DNA from: a bacterium
Lineage (GTDB): Bacteria > Desulfobacterota > Desulfocorpusculales > Desulfocorpusculum
NCBI GenBank assembly: GCA_037481695.1
Contig: JBBFLE010000003.1
Coordinates: 124,001-188,000, forward strand
Length of the DNA: 64,000 nt
Direction: 5' to 3'
Position 1 is the first letter of the stretch. Every line of letters begins with the position of its first letter. Of this stretch, positions 9,801 through 18,045 are shown piece by piece. The position numbers were made by a program, and so were the translations under genes. The notes under the pieces were generated by a model that worked only from the letters and a program-made list of their open reading frames with translations, had not been told where the DNA came from and did no database searches.

Positions 9801-10739
9801 CACAACCCCGCCCACGACCTCAGCCCCTTCTTTGTCCAAAATACCCGAACGGGCGGCCGGCCCCAGAGTGACCTGACCCACATGACGCACCAGCAGAGGC
9901 ACCCCTTCATTTACCCTAATCAAGGCCTCGGCCAGCTCTCTTGGATCCTTCACAAACCCGAGCCCCCTCACCACGTAATCCACACGGTTCACCTCCATGG
10001 TGCGGGCCCCTATTTCCTGATTGGCCCTCTGAAGTGCAGCCACAACTTCCTCCAGGCTCACACCCCGGGCCCTCAGCAGAGCTGGATCCAAATCCACCTG
10101 GTATTCCTTAACAAAGCCTCCCACCGAGGCCACCTCGCTGACTCCCTCAGCAGACAGCAGTGAAAACCTCACCTGCCAGTCCTGGATGGAACGAAGTTCC
10201 TGAAGGTCCCAGCCCCCTGTTGGACGCCCTCCAGGGTCTCTACCCTCCAGGGTGTACCAAAAAACCTGCCCTAGAGCAGTGGCATCAGGCCCCAGGGTGG
10301 GCTGAACACCTTGGGGCAGTGTACCTGGAGCAAGACTGTTGAGCTTTTCCAAGACGCGGCTCCGGCACCAGTAGAAGTCGGCTCCGTCCTCGAAGATGAC
10401 ATAAACCATGGAAAAACCGAACATGGATGTACATCGAATGCTCTTGACCCTGGGCATGCCCAGGAGGGCGGATGTGAGGGGATATGAGACCTGGTTCTCC
10501 ACATCTTGGGGAGAGCGGCCCGGCCATTCGGTGAAAATGATCTGTTGATTCTCCCCCACATCAGGGATGGCATCCACAGGCACAGGAAAACGGGGCAGCC
10601 CGGCCAGCTCCCAGTCAAAGGGGGCGAAGCTCACCCCGAGCCCACAGGCCATTACCAGCACGGCCAGCACCACCCCCGGTCTTTCCAGGCACAGCCTGAT
10701 CAGACTCTGAATGGGCGAGCGTCCTGCGAGGTTCTCCAT
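6861..10739 (-). CDS. cusA: CusA/CzcA-type heavy-metal efflux RND pump
   Basis: This is the inner-membrane proton-driven pump of a tripartite heavy-metal (probably Cu/Ag) exporter. The N-terminal region has the heavy-metal RND signatures ENQVSYPLTSALLG and SMVYVIFEDGADFYW, then the TM4 proton-relay segment IAIGTLGDMGIIVTEN and the later PFLDEGSFLYMPTAMP. At 1292 residues it is about 250 longer than E. coli CusA. Extra material includes a block of about four added hydrophobic segments at residues 530-650, between the first transmembrane bundle and the usual TM7, and an enlarged second periplasmic part. The ATG at 10739 has GAGG nine bases upstream; a GTG directly before it is the alternative. 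It follows cusB by 11 bases. No outer-membrane CusC/TolC gene is present nearby. Confidence 0.93.
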   Translation of the reverse strand: MENLAGRSPIQSLIRLCLERPGVVLAVLVMACGLGVSFAPFDWELAGLPRFPVPVDAIPDVGENQQIIFTEWPGRSPQDVENQVSYPLTSALLGMPRVKSIRCTSMFGFSMVYVIFEDGADFYWCRSRVLEKLNSLAPGTLPQGVQPTLGPDATALGQVFWYTLEGRDPGGRPTGGWDLQELRSIQDWQVRFSLLSAEGVSEVASVGGFVKEYQVDLDPALLRARGVSLEEVVAALQRANQEIGARTMEVNRVDYVVRGLGFVKDPRELAEALIRVNEGVPLLVRHVGQVTLGPAARSGILDKEGAEVVGGVVVVRHGENPLRVIKNLRLKIEEISPSLPRKTLSDGTLSQVRIVPFYDRTDLIKETLWTLHDALLQQALVVMVVILALVGHLRSALLVCSVLPLAVLLCFVGMKLLGVEANIVALSGIAIAIGTLGDMGIIVTENILRHLEASGPGEDRKALIMKAASEVGGAVVTAMAATIVSFLPIFALTGPEGKLFRPLAMTKTMVLAASMLVAVTVIPVGAKLLLHQRLERWAKSNLFLEGLAWMGVLVALLWSPWLGGAMVLLGAWGLVQGRVSRGARAWSSQAARWALAIGFLLLLSSHWLPLGPEGGIGRNLLFALAFLGGALALVVSVQRWYPWILSWCLQHKAAFLCIPGAIVILGLTIWLGFPRLFGWIPSWLMRTGPVSYLAHLFPGVGKEFMPFLDEGSFLYMPTAMPHASLAELLEILQLQDRSIKAIPEVDLVVGKLGRAESALDPAPLSMVETLIQYKPQHLKDARGNILTFRYEKQELDLVRDLEGRPLAAPDGLPYLVRGRFVRDEGGNLIAEKGGKPFRLWRPPLDPELNPGRQFWPGIRDTEDIWGEIVRAADVPGVTMAPKLQPIAARMVMLQSGIRASMGIRVKGPDLGSIEQACWLLEQAVREVPSVDSRSVIADRIMGVPYLEVRPDRAAMAQYGVDLQQLLDVLDVAVGGRKVTSTVEGRERYPVRLRYMRELRDDPDALGRVLVPTLGGAQVPLGQMAEIRFSPGPQMIRSEDTFLVGYLLFDRKAGFAEGDVFQHVQDYLRWRMDTGGLVLPTGVSISMTGNYENQVRAWNTLLLVVPLALMVILVILQLQFSSLAMSSLVFCCIFVNWAGAFVLIWLYSQPWFVDFSFLGNSMREIFQVHPLNLSVAVWVGFIALFGVSSDDGVVMGTYLTKSFEARRPTSIPQVREAVLEAGRRRIRPCMMTMATTLLALLPVLSSKGRGADLILPMAIPSVGGLAVEMITMLIVPVVYCWFQEKKLARIVKE

Positions 10740-10750
10740 CACCTTTCACC

Positions 10751-12145
10751 TCAGCTATCTGGCTTCCTAGGAGATAGGTTCATCATGCTGGGCTTAGCCA
10801 GGATCTGGGAAGCACTGTCTATTTTGAAGGTGCCATTGGTAACTACCAGCTCCCCCTCCTCAAGCCCCTCTCTGACCACCACGTAATCACGCCCCTTGGG
10901 GCCCAAAACCACCTCCCTGGCCTCGTATGTCCATTCCTGGCCCGGCACGGCCACATAAACCAGTGCCCTTTTTCCGGTGATCAAGGCCGCAGAGGAAGGA
11001 ATGGCCAAGGGGGGCCGCCTTGAATCCTTTGCCAGGCTGGATCCGGTGGGATCCAAGTCCAATTCCGAGAACAAGGTGGCTCTGGCTATCATCTCGGGAC
11101 GAAGCCTGCCCGTGTCAGGCACTATGACCCCCACCGTGGTCGTACGGGTCTTGGGATTGAATATGGGATCTATGTAGGTTATCCGACCTCGAAACTTCTC
11201 CCCTGGAAAAGCCTCCACCTGGAACTCCACCTCCTGGCCGTTTCTTATCCAGGGCAGGTCCGCCTCGTAAGCATCCAGCCTCAACCATATGTACTTAGGA
11301 TCTGCTATGACCATGAGAATTGTTCCTGTGTTCACGTAAAGCCCTTCGGTGACATTCTGACGGATCACCACTCCGGCTCTGGGCGCGGTCAAGGTGGCTA
11401 TGCCTGTGGGCTCAGACCTCTGCTGCAATTCGTCTATGTCCCGTTTGGAGAGCCCCAGGATCCTGAGCTTGTGGCGGATGGCCGCCATCTTCCTGAGAGC
11501 CTCCTGTCTGGTTGCTTCATCTGTGGTCCCCCTGGCCTCCACCTCCCCCTTCCGGGCCACATGGGGAGTGCCCTCCCTGAAGGCCAGAAGACCCGGGATC
11601 ACCTGGGCCGCCTCGAAAAGCTGCTGTTCTGTGGCATAAAGCTCCGAGGAATAGAAATCCAGTAGAGGCTGTCCCCACCGCACCGAGACCCCAGCCCTCT
11701 CAACAAAGACCCTGTTGACCACACCTGGCATGTAAGCGCTCACATAGCTAAGGTGTGCCGGATCATAATCTATCTGACCAAAAAGGCGCAGCTCCTGCCT
11801 GACCGGCCTTCTCTCAACTGCTGTCACCTGGACCTGTGCCAGTCTGGCCGCTTCTCTGGAAAGCCTTACCGTACCCCTTGCCCCCTCCTCTCCTTGCGTT
11901 GCGCCAGAGACCCTCACCAGATCCATGCCGCACACCGGGCACTGTCCCGCCTTTTGGGTGGGAGCTATGTGCATCATGGGGCAGACGTAGAGCCCTTCTT
12001 CCCCGGGATGGGAATTCTGATGGGAGGAAGGCAGCTCCTTGGAGAGCAAAGCAGCCCCTTTTTCAGCAGCACGCAGTCCATAACCAGCTGCAAAAGCCAG
12101 GCACAGGGCAATGACCCATCTCAGGGATTTTCTCCGAAGGTTCAT
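10751..12145 (-). CDS. cusB: CusB-type periplasmic adaptor with heavy-metal-binding domain
   Basis: This is the membrane-fusion subunit linking the CusA pump to an outer-membrane channel. The start is ATG at 12145 with AGGAGG eight bases upstream. The 464-residue protein has an N-terminal membrane anchor (residues 9-26) and a small heavy-metal-binding domain with YVCPMMH and CPVCGMDL (Cys at about 55, 69 and 72). The adaptor body follows, with lipoyl/barrel-sandwich halves (RAGVVIRQNVTEG and TYIDPIFNPKTRTT regions) and a C-terminal membrane-proximal domain ending in GTFKIDSASQILAKPSMM. It is the usual partner of cusA, which follows 11 bases downstream. Confidence 0.92.
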   Translation of the reverse strand: MNLRRKSLRWVIALCLAFAAGYGLRAAEKGAALLSKELPSSHQNSHPGEEGLYVCPMMHIAPTQKAGQCPVCGMDLVRVSGATQGEEGARGTVRLSREAARLAQVQVTAVERRPVRQELRLFGQIDYDPAHLSYVSAYMPGVVNRVFVERAGVSVRWGQPLLDFYSSELYATEQQLFEAAQVIPGLLAFREGTPHVARKGEVEARGTTDEATRQEALRKMAAIRHKLRILGLSKRDIDELQQRSEPTGIATLTAPRAGVVIRQNVTEGLYVNTGTILMVIADPKYIWLRLDAYEADLPWIRNGQEVEFQVEAFPGEKFRGRITYIDPIFNPKTRTTTVGVIVPDTGRLRPEMIARATLFSELDLDPTGSSLAKDSRRPPLAIPSSAALITGKRALVYVAVPGQEWTYEAREVVLGPKGRDYVVVREGLEEGELVVTNGTFKIDSASQILAKPSMMNLSPRKPDS

Positions 12146-12167
12146 GGAATTGCACCTCCTGTTTTGC

Positions 12168-13166
12168 TCAGGAGCCCAGCTTGAAATCTGAAAATACCAT
12201 AGGATAAGAGGACACCATGGCAAAAAACAGATACCCTGCCAGGCTCACGGCAGCAAGCCTTCTTTCAATGATTGCAATCTTATTCTTCAGTGAAGGGGTA
12301 TCTCTGTACTGATCCAAGAGCCCCACCCCTAAACCGCAGATACCTGCCATGAGAAGGGGAATGTAAAGCAGGTAGCCTATGTAATTATATTCAGCCTGAA
12401 GAAGGCAAAAAGGACAGTGGTGGGTGGGCAGCTCATAAAAATAAACGGAGATGTAACTTACTGTCGAAACCAAGGACCAGAACAAGAGCAATCCGCTGAT
12501 AAAGGAAAAAAGCTTGGCCCCGGAATCCCTGAATATTACCTGAATGGACACCCTGACCAGGAGAGCCAGCAGAAGGAAAAACACAACCTTGGCCAGCGTG
12601 GGCGCAACACCCCCGAGATCCCCCCCCAGGCCTTGGGCATCAATGCCGAACAGGGCTCCACAGCAGGAGGTGATGAGGTGGGGTTCCATGTTCAGGAAAT
12701 AGGCGGTCTGCAGCAGAGCCTCCCATGTCAGGGTACCTGCTATCCAGCGCAATAGACGGTACTTGGGTACCAGCAGGGGATAGTCGGGAGCAGTTTGATC
12801 CGTGCGGTTGAGTATCAACCAAAGGCCGCAGAGGATGGAGTTGACCAGCTTGAGCAGAAGCACTGGATAGCCAAAAGAGTTCACATTGAGGGTTCCTGCA
12901 GCACACATGGCTCCAACGAAAAGCTCATGGAGCCTGTCCGCGGTGTGAACAAAAAGGAACAGAGAGAGTATCTGGGTGACCATGACAAAGGAAAGCAGGG
13001 TCGAAACCAGATAGGTGCGCCTTTCCAGCCGAAGCTGTAGTTCGCTTCCGCTTTTGAGATCCCAGTGGGCCATTATGTGTGTTCCAAGCCCAGCGGATGC
13101 CAGGGCCGTTGCTGCTGCCAGCAAGGAGCCTCCGGTCAGGGCCAAGACAGCCGCATCCAGGATCAT
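12168..13166 (-). CDS. polytopic membrane protein with CPFC motif, unknown function
   Basis: This 332-residue protein has roughly eight or nine hydrophobic segments. The most distinctive feature is a THHCPFCLL segment at about residues 248-256, at the end of a membrane helix, giving a CxxC pair next to two His. A second pair, CC, lies near residue 168 and a single Cys near 88. Such an arrangement suits a membrane thiol-redox protein (as in VKOR/DsbB-like systems) or Cu(I) binding, but no family was recognised. It overlaps the preceding lipoprotein-like gene by 4 bases and precedes cusB by 22, so it belongs to the copper operon. Confidence 0.7.
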   Translation of the reverse strand: MILDAAVLALTGGSLLAAATALASAGLGTHIMAHWDLKSGSELQLRLERRTYLVSTLLSFVMVTQILSLFLFVHTADRLHELFVGAMCAAGTLNVNSFGYPVLLLKLVNSILCGLWLILNRTDQTAPDYPLLVPKYRLLRWIAGTLTWEALLQTAYFLNMEPHLITSCCGALFGIDAQGLGGDLGGVAPTLAKVVFFLLLALLVRVSIQVIFRDSGAKLFSFISGLLLFWSLVSTVSYISVYFYELPTHHCPFCLLQAEYNYIGYLLYIPLLMAGICGLGVGLLDQYRDTPSLKNKIAIIERRLAAVSLAGYLFFAMVSSYPMVFSDFKLGS

Positions 13167-13612
13167 TTCACCTCCAACCCCTCCATCTTGCAGCCTCCCA
13201 CCTCCAGGCTGACCTTTTGGCCCACACCCACAATACCCCCTGAGTTCCTAAACAGGATGAAATATTCCCGCCCCAGCTCAGGCTTCCCTGCCCTCTGTCT
13301 GAGTCTTCCAAGCTTGCTTTGGGCCACTGTCAAGACCTTGCCCGTGGGCTCATGCACCAGATGGACCCCCACCGAGGGGTCCAAGAGAAAAGAAGCCCCC
13401 TGCGGATCCAGGACCTTGAATCTCAAATCCAGAAATCCTCCCGCTGCCGTAACCCTAATGCTTTGGATCTCAACCCCGCAGCCTCTGGGAAGCATCCCCT
13501 GCTCCCTGCTTCCTTCAAGGGCTGCGCACCCCCAAGCCAGTGCCAAGAAGATCATTGAAAAACACCCTAGCTTCCCTGGAATCTTTTGCCTTATCCCCGA
13601 GGGCTTTCCCAT
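13163..13612 (-). CDS. small exported (probably lipo-) protein of the copper operon
   Basis: The ATG at 13612 is chosen because AGGAGG lies nine bases upstream. The 149-residue product has a signal region whose end LALAWGCAAL resembles a lipobox, with Cys as the first mature residue. The mature part reads as a small beta-rich domain (LDLRFKVLDPQGASFLLDPS, EYFILFRNSGGIVGVG). It contains two further Cys residues, one near the lipid-anchor end and one in VGGCKMEG. No family was recognised. The stop overlaps the start of the membrane protein gene by 4 bases, suggesting translational coupling and a shared task. Confidence 0.65.
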   Translation of the reverse strand: MGKPSGIRQKIPGKLGCFSMIFLALAWGCAALEGSREQGMLPRGCGVEIQSIRVTAAGGFLDLRFKVLDPQGASFLLDPSVGVHLVHEPTGKVLTVAQSKLGRLRQRAGKPELGREYFILFRNSGGIVGVGQKVSLEVGGCKMEGLEVK

Positions 13613-13722
13613 TGCCACTGCCTCCTTTTGAAAAAGCATACTCTTCAAAGCGGCTTCTGCCCATAAAAAAAGAGGAGGGTACCTTGCCCTCCCCTCTTAA
13701 AGCTTGACGCTTCTGATGAGGC

Positions 13723-15357
13723 TCAGGGAGCCTTGTAAGGCACTGGCTTGGTATCCGAGCCTCCACCCGTGGAGACCACGGTGACCGTACCAGGCTTGCT
13801 GGCCACTGGACGGAACTTGCCCAGATAATCGTTCATGGCCGGCCTGTAAACCAAATCCCCGAATCCCACGGCAGTAAGGGTCACACTGCCTGCTGATGCA
13901 GTGCTTCGCGCAAATACCTTGAGGGTTCTCCTCAACCTGTTGTATCTGGTCTTGTATATGGTAACCGTCTCCGGCGGACCCACCTGGAGCTGGACAGATG
14001 CAGCAGGGCCCCAGCCCGTGGCATCCTGAGCTCTGGCCCAGACAGTGTGCAGCCCATTGGCCAGGCCCGAGACGTCCACCGTGGCCTGTATGAGTTCCTC
14101 TGCCGAATCAAAGGCCCCGTCTACCGCATTCATGGGGGTTGCATTGCCGGGCCCCGGATCCGTTGAGCCTATCCAGTACTCGGCCCCCTGGATGGGGGAG
14201 CAACCTGTTGCCACATCCGTGGCCAACCCGGACAAATTCACAGTAGAGGCTCCGGCCGTAGGATTGGGGGAGGCCGACAGGCCGGTGATCACCGGTGGTT
14301 GGGAATCCACACCAAGCCCACCCACCTGTAGTTTTGCTATGAGACCACCAGGGGTTGGTGCCCCTGCATTGGTCAGATGGACTCTTCCGTCATAAAAGGT
14401 TATGGAACCCTCTGCCGAGGGGTTCAGCCAAGCATCCACGGAGCGGCCTGCTGCCAGCTCCACTGAGTACTGCTCTTTGGGGAAGGGGTAGAGGTTTCCG
14501 TCCTCGGCTCTCAAGGTCAGGTAAGGCCCCAGAAAAACAGGCACAAAAGTCTGGTAACCTGCATTCAGGAACCTGAGAAGCACATCTTCTCCTGGGAGAA
14601 TCTCAGTGCAAGCGTTTATTCTTTCCTGAGCTGGATCAGGCCAGGCTTTACCATTTATGAGGAAGTACTTGGCCTTGTAGTCCCGAGTGTTCGATACAGC
14701 CTTGCCAGGGCCGAACTGGCCTGAGGCAATGGCACGGTTCATGGCCGGATCCAAGGCGCTGTACACCAGCAGGATCTCTCTGTCAAAGGTGGTGTCCGAA
14801 TCCGCGTAGGCTTGATCCTCATCAAAGTTTTTCACCACCGCCCCGTACAACCCCATCTGGACCTGTTGAGCAGGGTTGGTACCGCTCTGGTACAGGAAGG
14901 CCCCTTCCTTGAAGCTGCCCCAGGTGTAGGTGCCTGTCTGTCCAGGGGCTACCTCATGCACAAAGGAACGAACCCTTGCAGTGTAGTTACCGGCCGGCCT
15001 GCTTGGGCTCCAGGTGGTGGTCTCATGGGGCCAGTCGCTCCAGACTGGTCCTGTGTTATTGTCCGGAAGTTTTTGCCCTGGAATCACTAAGGACACAGGG
15101 ACTCCCAGAAGGTTTGTAAGATTAATGGTAAGCCCTTCACCGGGAGGAACCACCAGCCTGGGACCAGGCACTGTGACAGGTCCATTTCCCAGGGCAAAGC
15201 CCCAAACCGGCACCGTTTCCCCGTCAGGAAGGGTCATGGAGCCCACCTTGGCGGTAAGGGAATACTCCACTGCCCCTGCCCCTCCCACCCAGGCCAGAAG
15301 GAGGCCCAGGGCCAGGCACGCCCTCCCAAGCAGCATCGAGATGGTCCTGGATCGCAT
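13723..15357 (-). CDS. multicopper-oxidase-like exported protein without copper ligands (MCO-C)
   Basis: This 544-residue exported protein has two cupredoxin domains recognisably related to its two upstream neighbours (VPGPRLVVPPGEGLTINLTN, QVQMGLYGAVV, FLINGKAWPDP, EILPGEDVLLRFLNAG). At the places where copper His/Cys residues belong it has none: the HxH positions read VIPGQ and FVPVF, and the HSH/HCH position reads YQSGT. It is followed by an Ig-like domain (about 370-470) and a basic C-terminal domain. The ATG at 15357 has AAGGAGG eight bases upstream. It is probably a structural or assembly partner of the other two, not an oxidase itself. Confidence 0.8.
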   Translation of the reverse strand: MRSRTISMLLGRACLALGLLLAWVGGAGAVEYSLTAKVGSMTLPDGETVPVWGFALGNGPVTVPGPRLVVPPGEGLTINLTNLLGVPVSLVIPGQKLPDNNTGPVWSDWPHETTTWSPSRPAGNYTARVRSFVHEVAPGQTGTYTWGSFKEGAFLYQSGTNPAQQVQMGLYGAVVKNFDEDQAYADSDTTFDREILLVYSALDPAMNRAIASGQFGPGKAVSNTRDYKAKYFLINGKAWPDPAQERINACTEILPGEDVLLRFLNAGYQTFVPVFLGPYLTLRAEDGNLYPFPKEQYSVELAAGRSVDAWLNPSAEGSITFYDGRVHLTNAGAPTPGGLIAKLQVGGLGVDSQPPVITGLSASPNPTAGASTVNLSGLATDVATGCSPIQGAEYWIGSTDPGPGNATPMNAVDGAFDSAEELIQATVDVSGLANGLHTVWARAQDATGWGPAASVQLQVGPPETVTIYKTRYNRLRRTLKVFARSTASAGSVTLTAVGFGDLVYRPAMNDYLGKFRPVASKPGTVTVVSTGGGSDTKPVPYKAP

Positions 15358-15374
15358 TTCCCAAGCCTCCTTTC

Positions 15375-16721
15375 TCACTCCGCAGGTAATGGCACATTCC
15401 ATGGGACCACACCAAGCATGGTGATGAGCCCCCCTGGAAAGATGTTGTTGTTGCTAAGCTCTTTCTCCGTGTGTGAGTGCCACATGTAGAAGAAGCCTCC
15501 CCCCACGTTGAGCCCCGAGTGCTCTGGGGGCAGGGAACCTTCTCCCCCCATAAAGGGGCTCCCGCTATAAAACTGCCCGAATACCACGTCATCTCTGGAC
15601 GGCAGGATCACAGGAAAGTTCACACCATGATCCGCCAGGTACTCGTAGGGTGCCAAATCATCCCCAGGGGCGTGACCATATATGTCCCATCCCATGAGGG
15701 CCCCTGTCCATTGAAATATGGCATCCACTGTCTGGCCCGGGTTGACCACCACCGTATAACGCTCAAAGGAAAGGTCCGGGCCGTTTCCTCCCCCGCTGCT
15801 AAGAAGCCTTCCGTCTCTGGCAATGACCCTCACGTGGTTTCCGTGAAAATGAAGGGGATGGGGATCTCTTCCCAATGTCACGACTCTCAGAAGCAAGCGC
15901 TCCCCGGGATGCATTAGTGCCAGGGCATTGTAAGGTTGTGTGGGCAGCCAGGGCACCTGTGCATTGGCCAGTGTGTCTGGAAAATTCCGGCCATTCAAAA
16001 ACCAAACTGTTTGGAAAAACTCCGTTGTGTCCACCTTGTCCAGCTTACCCAGCTCCACCAGCCTGTGCACCCTGGGATCCATGTCCGTCATGAGAAGCAA
16101 GAACTCTCTGTCATAAGCCGTGTCCTCATGCTCATAGGCGAACTTGGTTCCCACACAGAGGCTTGAGTCTGGCCCCGTGTTATGACCATCGGGCACTGGA
16201 GGGCACTCGGAGTTGGGAGAAGGGCCAGAGGGCCTCACTATGATCACTCCCAGAAGCCCCATCTCCACCTGAAGATCCGGCCGGGTGCCGCTGTGGTACA
16301 CATAGGTTCCCGGGCTTGCAGCGGTGAAGGTATAGGTGACCGTGGTGGTGCCATCAGGCGGGGCCTCCCTGGTCAGGACCCCTTCAACACCCCCCGAACT
16401 ACTAACTTCATGGCCCGGAAAAACTATGGAAACGTTTCCCGCAGAAGCTGGAAGTGAATTCTTGAGGGTCACGGTGACCGTGTCCCCCTGGTTCAAGATC
16501 AGTGTAGGGCCTGGATACTGCATCCGGGCTCCGCTGCCTGGGGCATAGCCCCACATCAGCATGGAATCTCCGTCCCCCAGGGTAATCCTGTCCTGCTTGG
16601 CCACAAGCTCGAAGCTGGTGTCCTGGATCCCCAGGATCTTGGCCCAAGCCCCTGGTGCCCACAAGACGGCCCAGGCTGCCACCAGCACCAGAAGCATCCT
16701 CATCGGTTTCCTCTCTCCCAT
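15375..16721 (-). CDS. multicopper-oxidase-like exported protein lacking the type 1 Cys (MCO-B)
   Basis: This exported protein of 448 residues has two cupredoxin domains. Domain 2 keeps HPLHFHG (residues 288-294) and WHSH (414-417), which correspond to trinuclear-centre His pairs. The position that would be the type 1 Cys in HCH is Ser, and no His/Met follows. In domain 1 the first His pair is lost (SIVFPGHE) and YHSGT keeps one His. On its own it therefore lacks the electron-accepting type 1 copper. The ATG at 16721 has AAGGAGG six bases upstream; longer in-frame starts have none. It lies 17 bases before MCO-C and 42 after MCO-A. Confidence 0.85.
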   Translation of the reverse strand: MGERKPMRMLLVLVAAWAVLWAPGAWAKILGIQDTSFELVAKQDRITLGDGDSMLMWGYAPGSGARMQYPGPTLILNQGDTVTVTLKNSLPASAGNVSIVFPGHEVSSSGGVEGVLTREAPPDGTTTVTYTFTAASPGTYVYHSGTRPDLQVEMGLLGVIIVRPSGPSPNSECPPVPDGHNTGPDSSLCVGTKFAYEHEDTAYDREFLLLMTDMDPRVHRLVELGKLDKVDTTEFFQTVWFLNGRNFPDTLANAQVPWLPTQPYNALALMHPGERLLLRVVTLGRDPHPLHFHGNHVRVIARDGRLLSSGGGNGPDLSFERYTVVVNPGQTVDAIFQWTGALMGWDIYGHAPGDDLAPYEYLADHGVNFPVILPSRDDVVFGQFYSGSPFMGGEGSLPPEHSGLNVGGGFFYMWHSHTEKELSNNNIFPGGLITMLGVVPWNVPLPAE

Positions 16722-16763
16722 CTCTGGCCTCCTTGCATCAGCCTTCCCCATGGTTCAGACCCC

Positions 16764-17981
16764 TCATCCTGAAGCAGGGCAGATCACGATCTCGGTCATC
16801 ATGCCGCCCCGCTCCTCTGGGCCGTTTATGAGGTCATCCAGGTTTGTGGTGTAGAAGAAATAGGTGCCGGGACTCACATCCGAGGTATCTATGATCACGT
16901 CTGCAGCCTGGCCTCCACCTATGGTCAGGGAGCTGGTTTCATAGAAAAGGTCACGGCTTGCGTTCCTGAGCAGTTTGGCATCCAGCCCCACAATCCTCAT
17001 GGGAAGACCCAAGGCCCTCACGGTGAACAGATGCGTGGTGCTTATGTTGTGAATCCTCAGAAGTATCCTCTCCCCCTGGTTGGCCTGGATCCTGGAGTCC
17101 ATTGGCTGGGAAAGGTGATAGTTGTTCTCTGGGCTGGCTCCCAAAGGATTGGGATTGATGGAGTCAGGGTAGCCCCTTCCATTTATGAAGTGGTAGTCGT
17201 CGTCGAGTTCCGCGAAGGGCAGATTCTGAATGGCTATGTGCTGCTGGTGGAACCTAGAGTCAAAGCCTGCCAGCTGCAGGGCCTTGCTCACATGGTAACC
17301 TGTGGATCCATCCCCGTCGTTGTATGCAAAACCTACGAAAGGCGGATCCCCCGAGTTCTTCAGAGCAGTGTTCTGGTCTTGTCTTGGCAGAACATAGATA
17401 TGGGCTATCATGCCCATCTGCATGTGTTCCACCACCTCCACGTGGCAATGATAAAAGTAAGTGCCCTCTTTGCCTTGGGTGGAGTAGTAGTAGGGGAAGG
17501 TGGCCCCGATTCTCACCGTGGGGGCGCTTTCCGGAAGCCCGTCAAAGATGGATCCCGAGTTAGGTATGCCGTGCCAGTGCACAGAGTGGGTATCGAAAAG
17601 ATCAGGTCTGTTGATCATTCCCACGTTGGTCAGGTTCAGGTAAAGCTCCTGGCCTTCCCTGAGAACAATGGTGGGCCCAGGAACCTCAGCCACCACCTGC
17701 CTCTGGGCAAATACCTGATCGGGTGGAACCGTCTCGGGCACCTCCGAAAAACCGAAGGTATAGAGCACCGTCCCGTCGGCCATGGTGGCAAAACCATCAC
17801 CTGCGGTGATGTGCTTGCACACTATGTCATTGGCAGGGTTGCCATCTCCGTCCGCATCCACTCCGTCTGTGTCCTCAGGGCACTGAACCATCAGGTTAAG
17901 CTGCGCCTGGGCAGGCCAGGCAGCGGCAAAGATCCCCGTGAGGAGAAAAGCCGCTATCCCCAGTGCACTTCTTGGCTTCAT
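16764..17981 (-). CDS. multicopper-oxidase-like exported protein with an intact type 1 site (MCO-A)
   Basis: This exported 405-residue protein has a signal peptide ending near PAQAQ. Domain 1 has HSVHWHG (132-138) and YHCHVEVVEHMQMGM (177-191). These give the type 1 set (H132, C179, H186, M191) and four trinuclear-centre His. Domain 2 has lost the matching motifs (ISTTHLFTV and TYFFYTTN), so the protein alone carries only half of a trinuclear centre. An Asp-rich stretch near the N-terminus (DTDGVDADGDGNPAND) looks like a calcium-binding loop. It is the second gene of the operon, after the giant beta-helix gene. Confidence 0.87.
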   Translation of the reverse strand: MKPRSALGIAAFLLTGIFAAAWPAQAQLNLMVQCPEDTDGVDADGDGNPANDIVCKHITAGDGFATMADGTVLYTFGFSEVPETVPPDQVFAQRQVVAEVPGPTIVLREGQELYLNLTNVGMINRPDLFDTHSVHWHGIPNSGSIFDGLPESAPTVRIGATFPYYYSTQGKEGTYFYHCHVEVVEHMQMGMIAHIYVLPRQDQNTALKNSGDPPFVGFAYNDGDGSTGYHVSKALQLAGFDSRFHQQHIAIQNLPFAELDDDYHFINGRGYPDSINPNPLGASPENNYHLSQPMDSRIQANQGERILLRIHNISTTHLFTVRALGLPMRIVGLDAKLLRNASRDLFYETSSLTIGGGQAADVIIDTSDVSPGTYFFYTTNLDDLINGPEERGGMMTEIVICPASG

Positions 17982-18045
17982 GTTCTACCTCCTCGCCTTA
18001 AGGGCTCCTCCAAGGGGGGGCCCGAAAAGCCCCCTTTGGTTTGTC

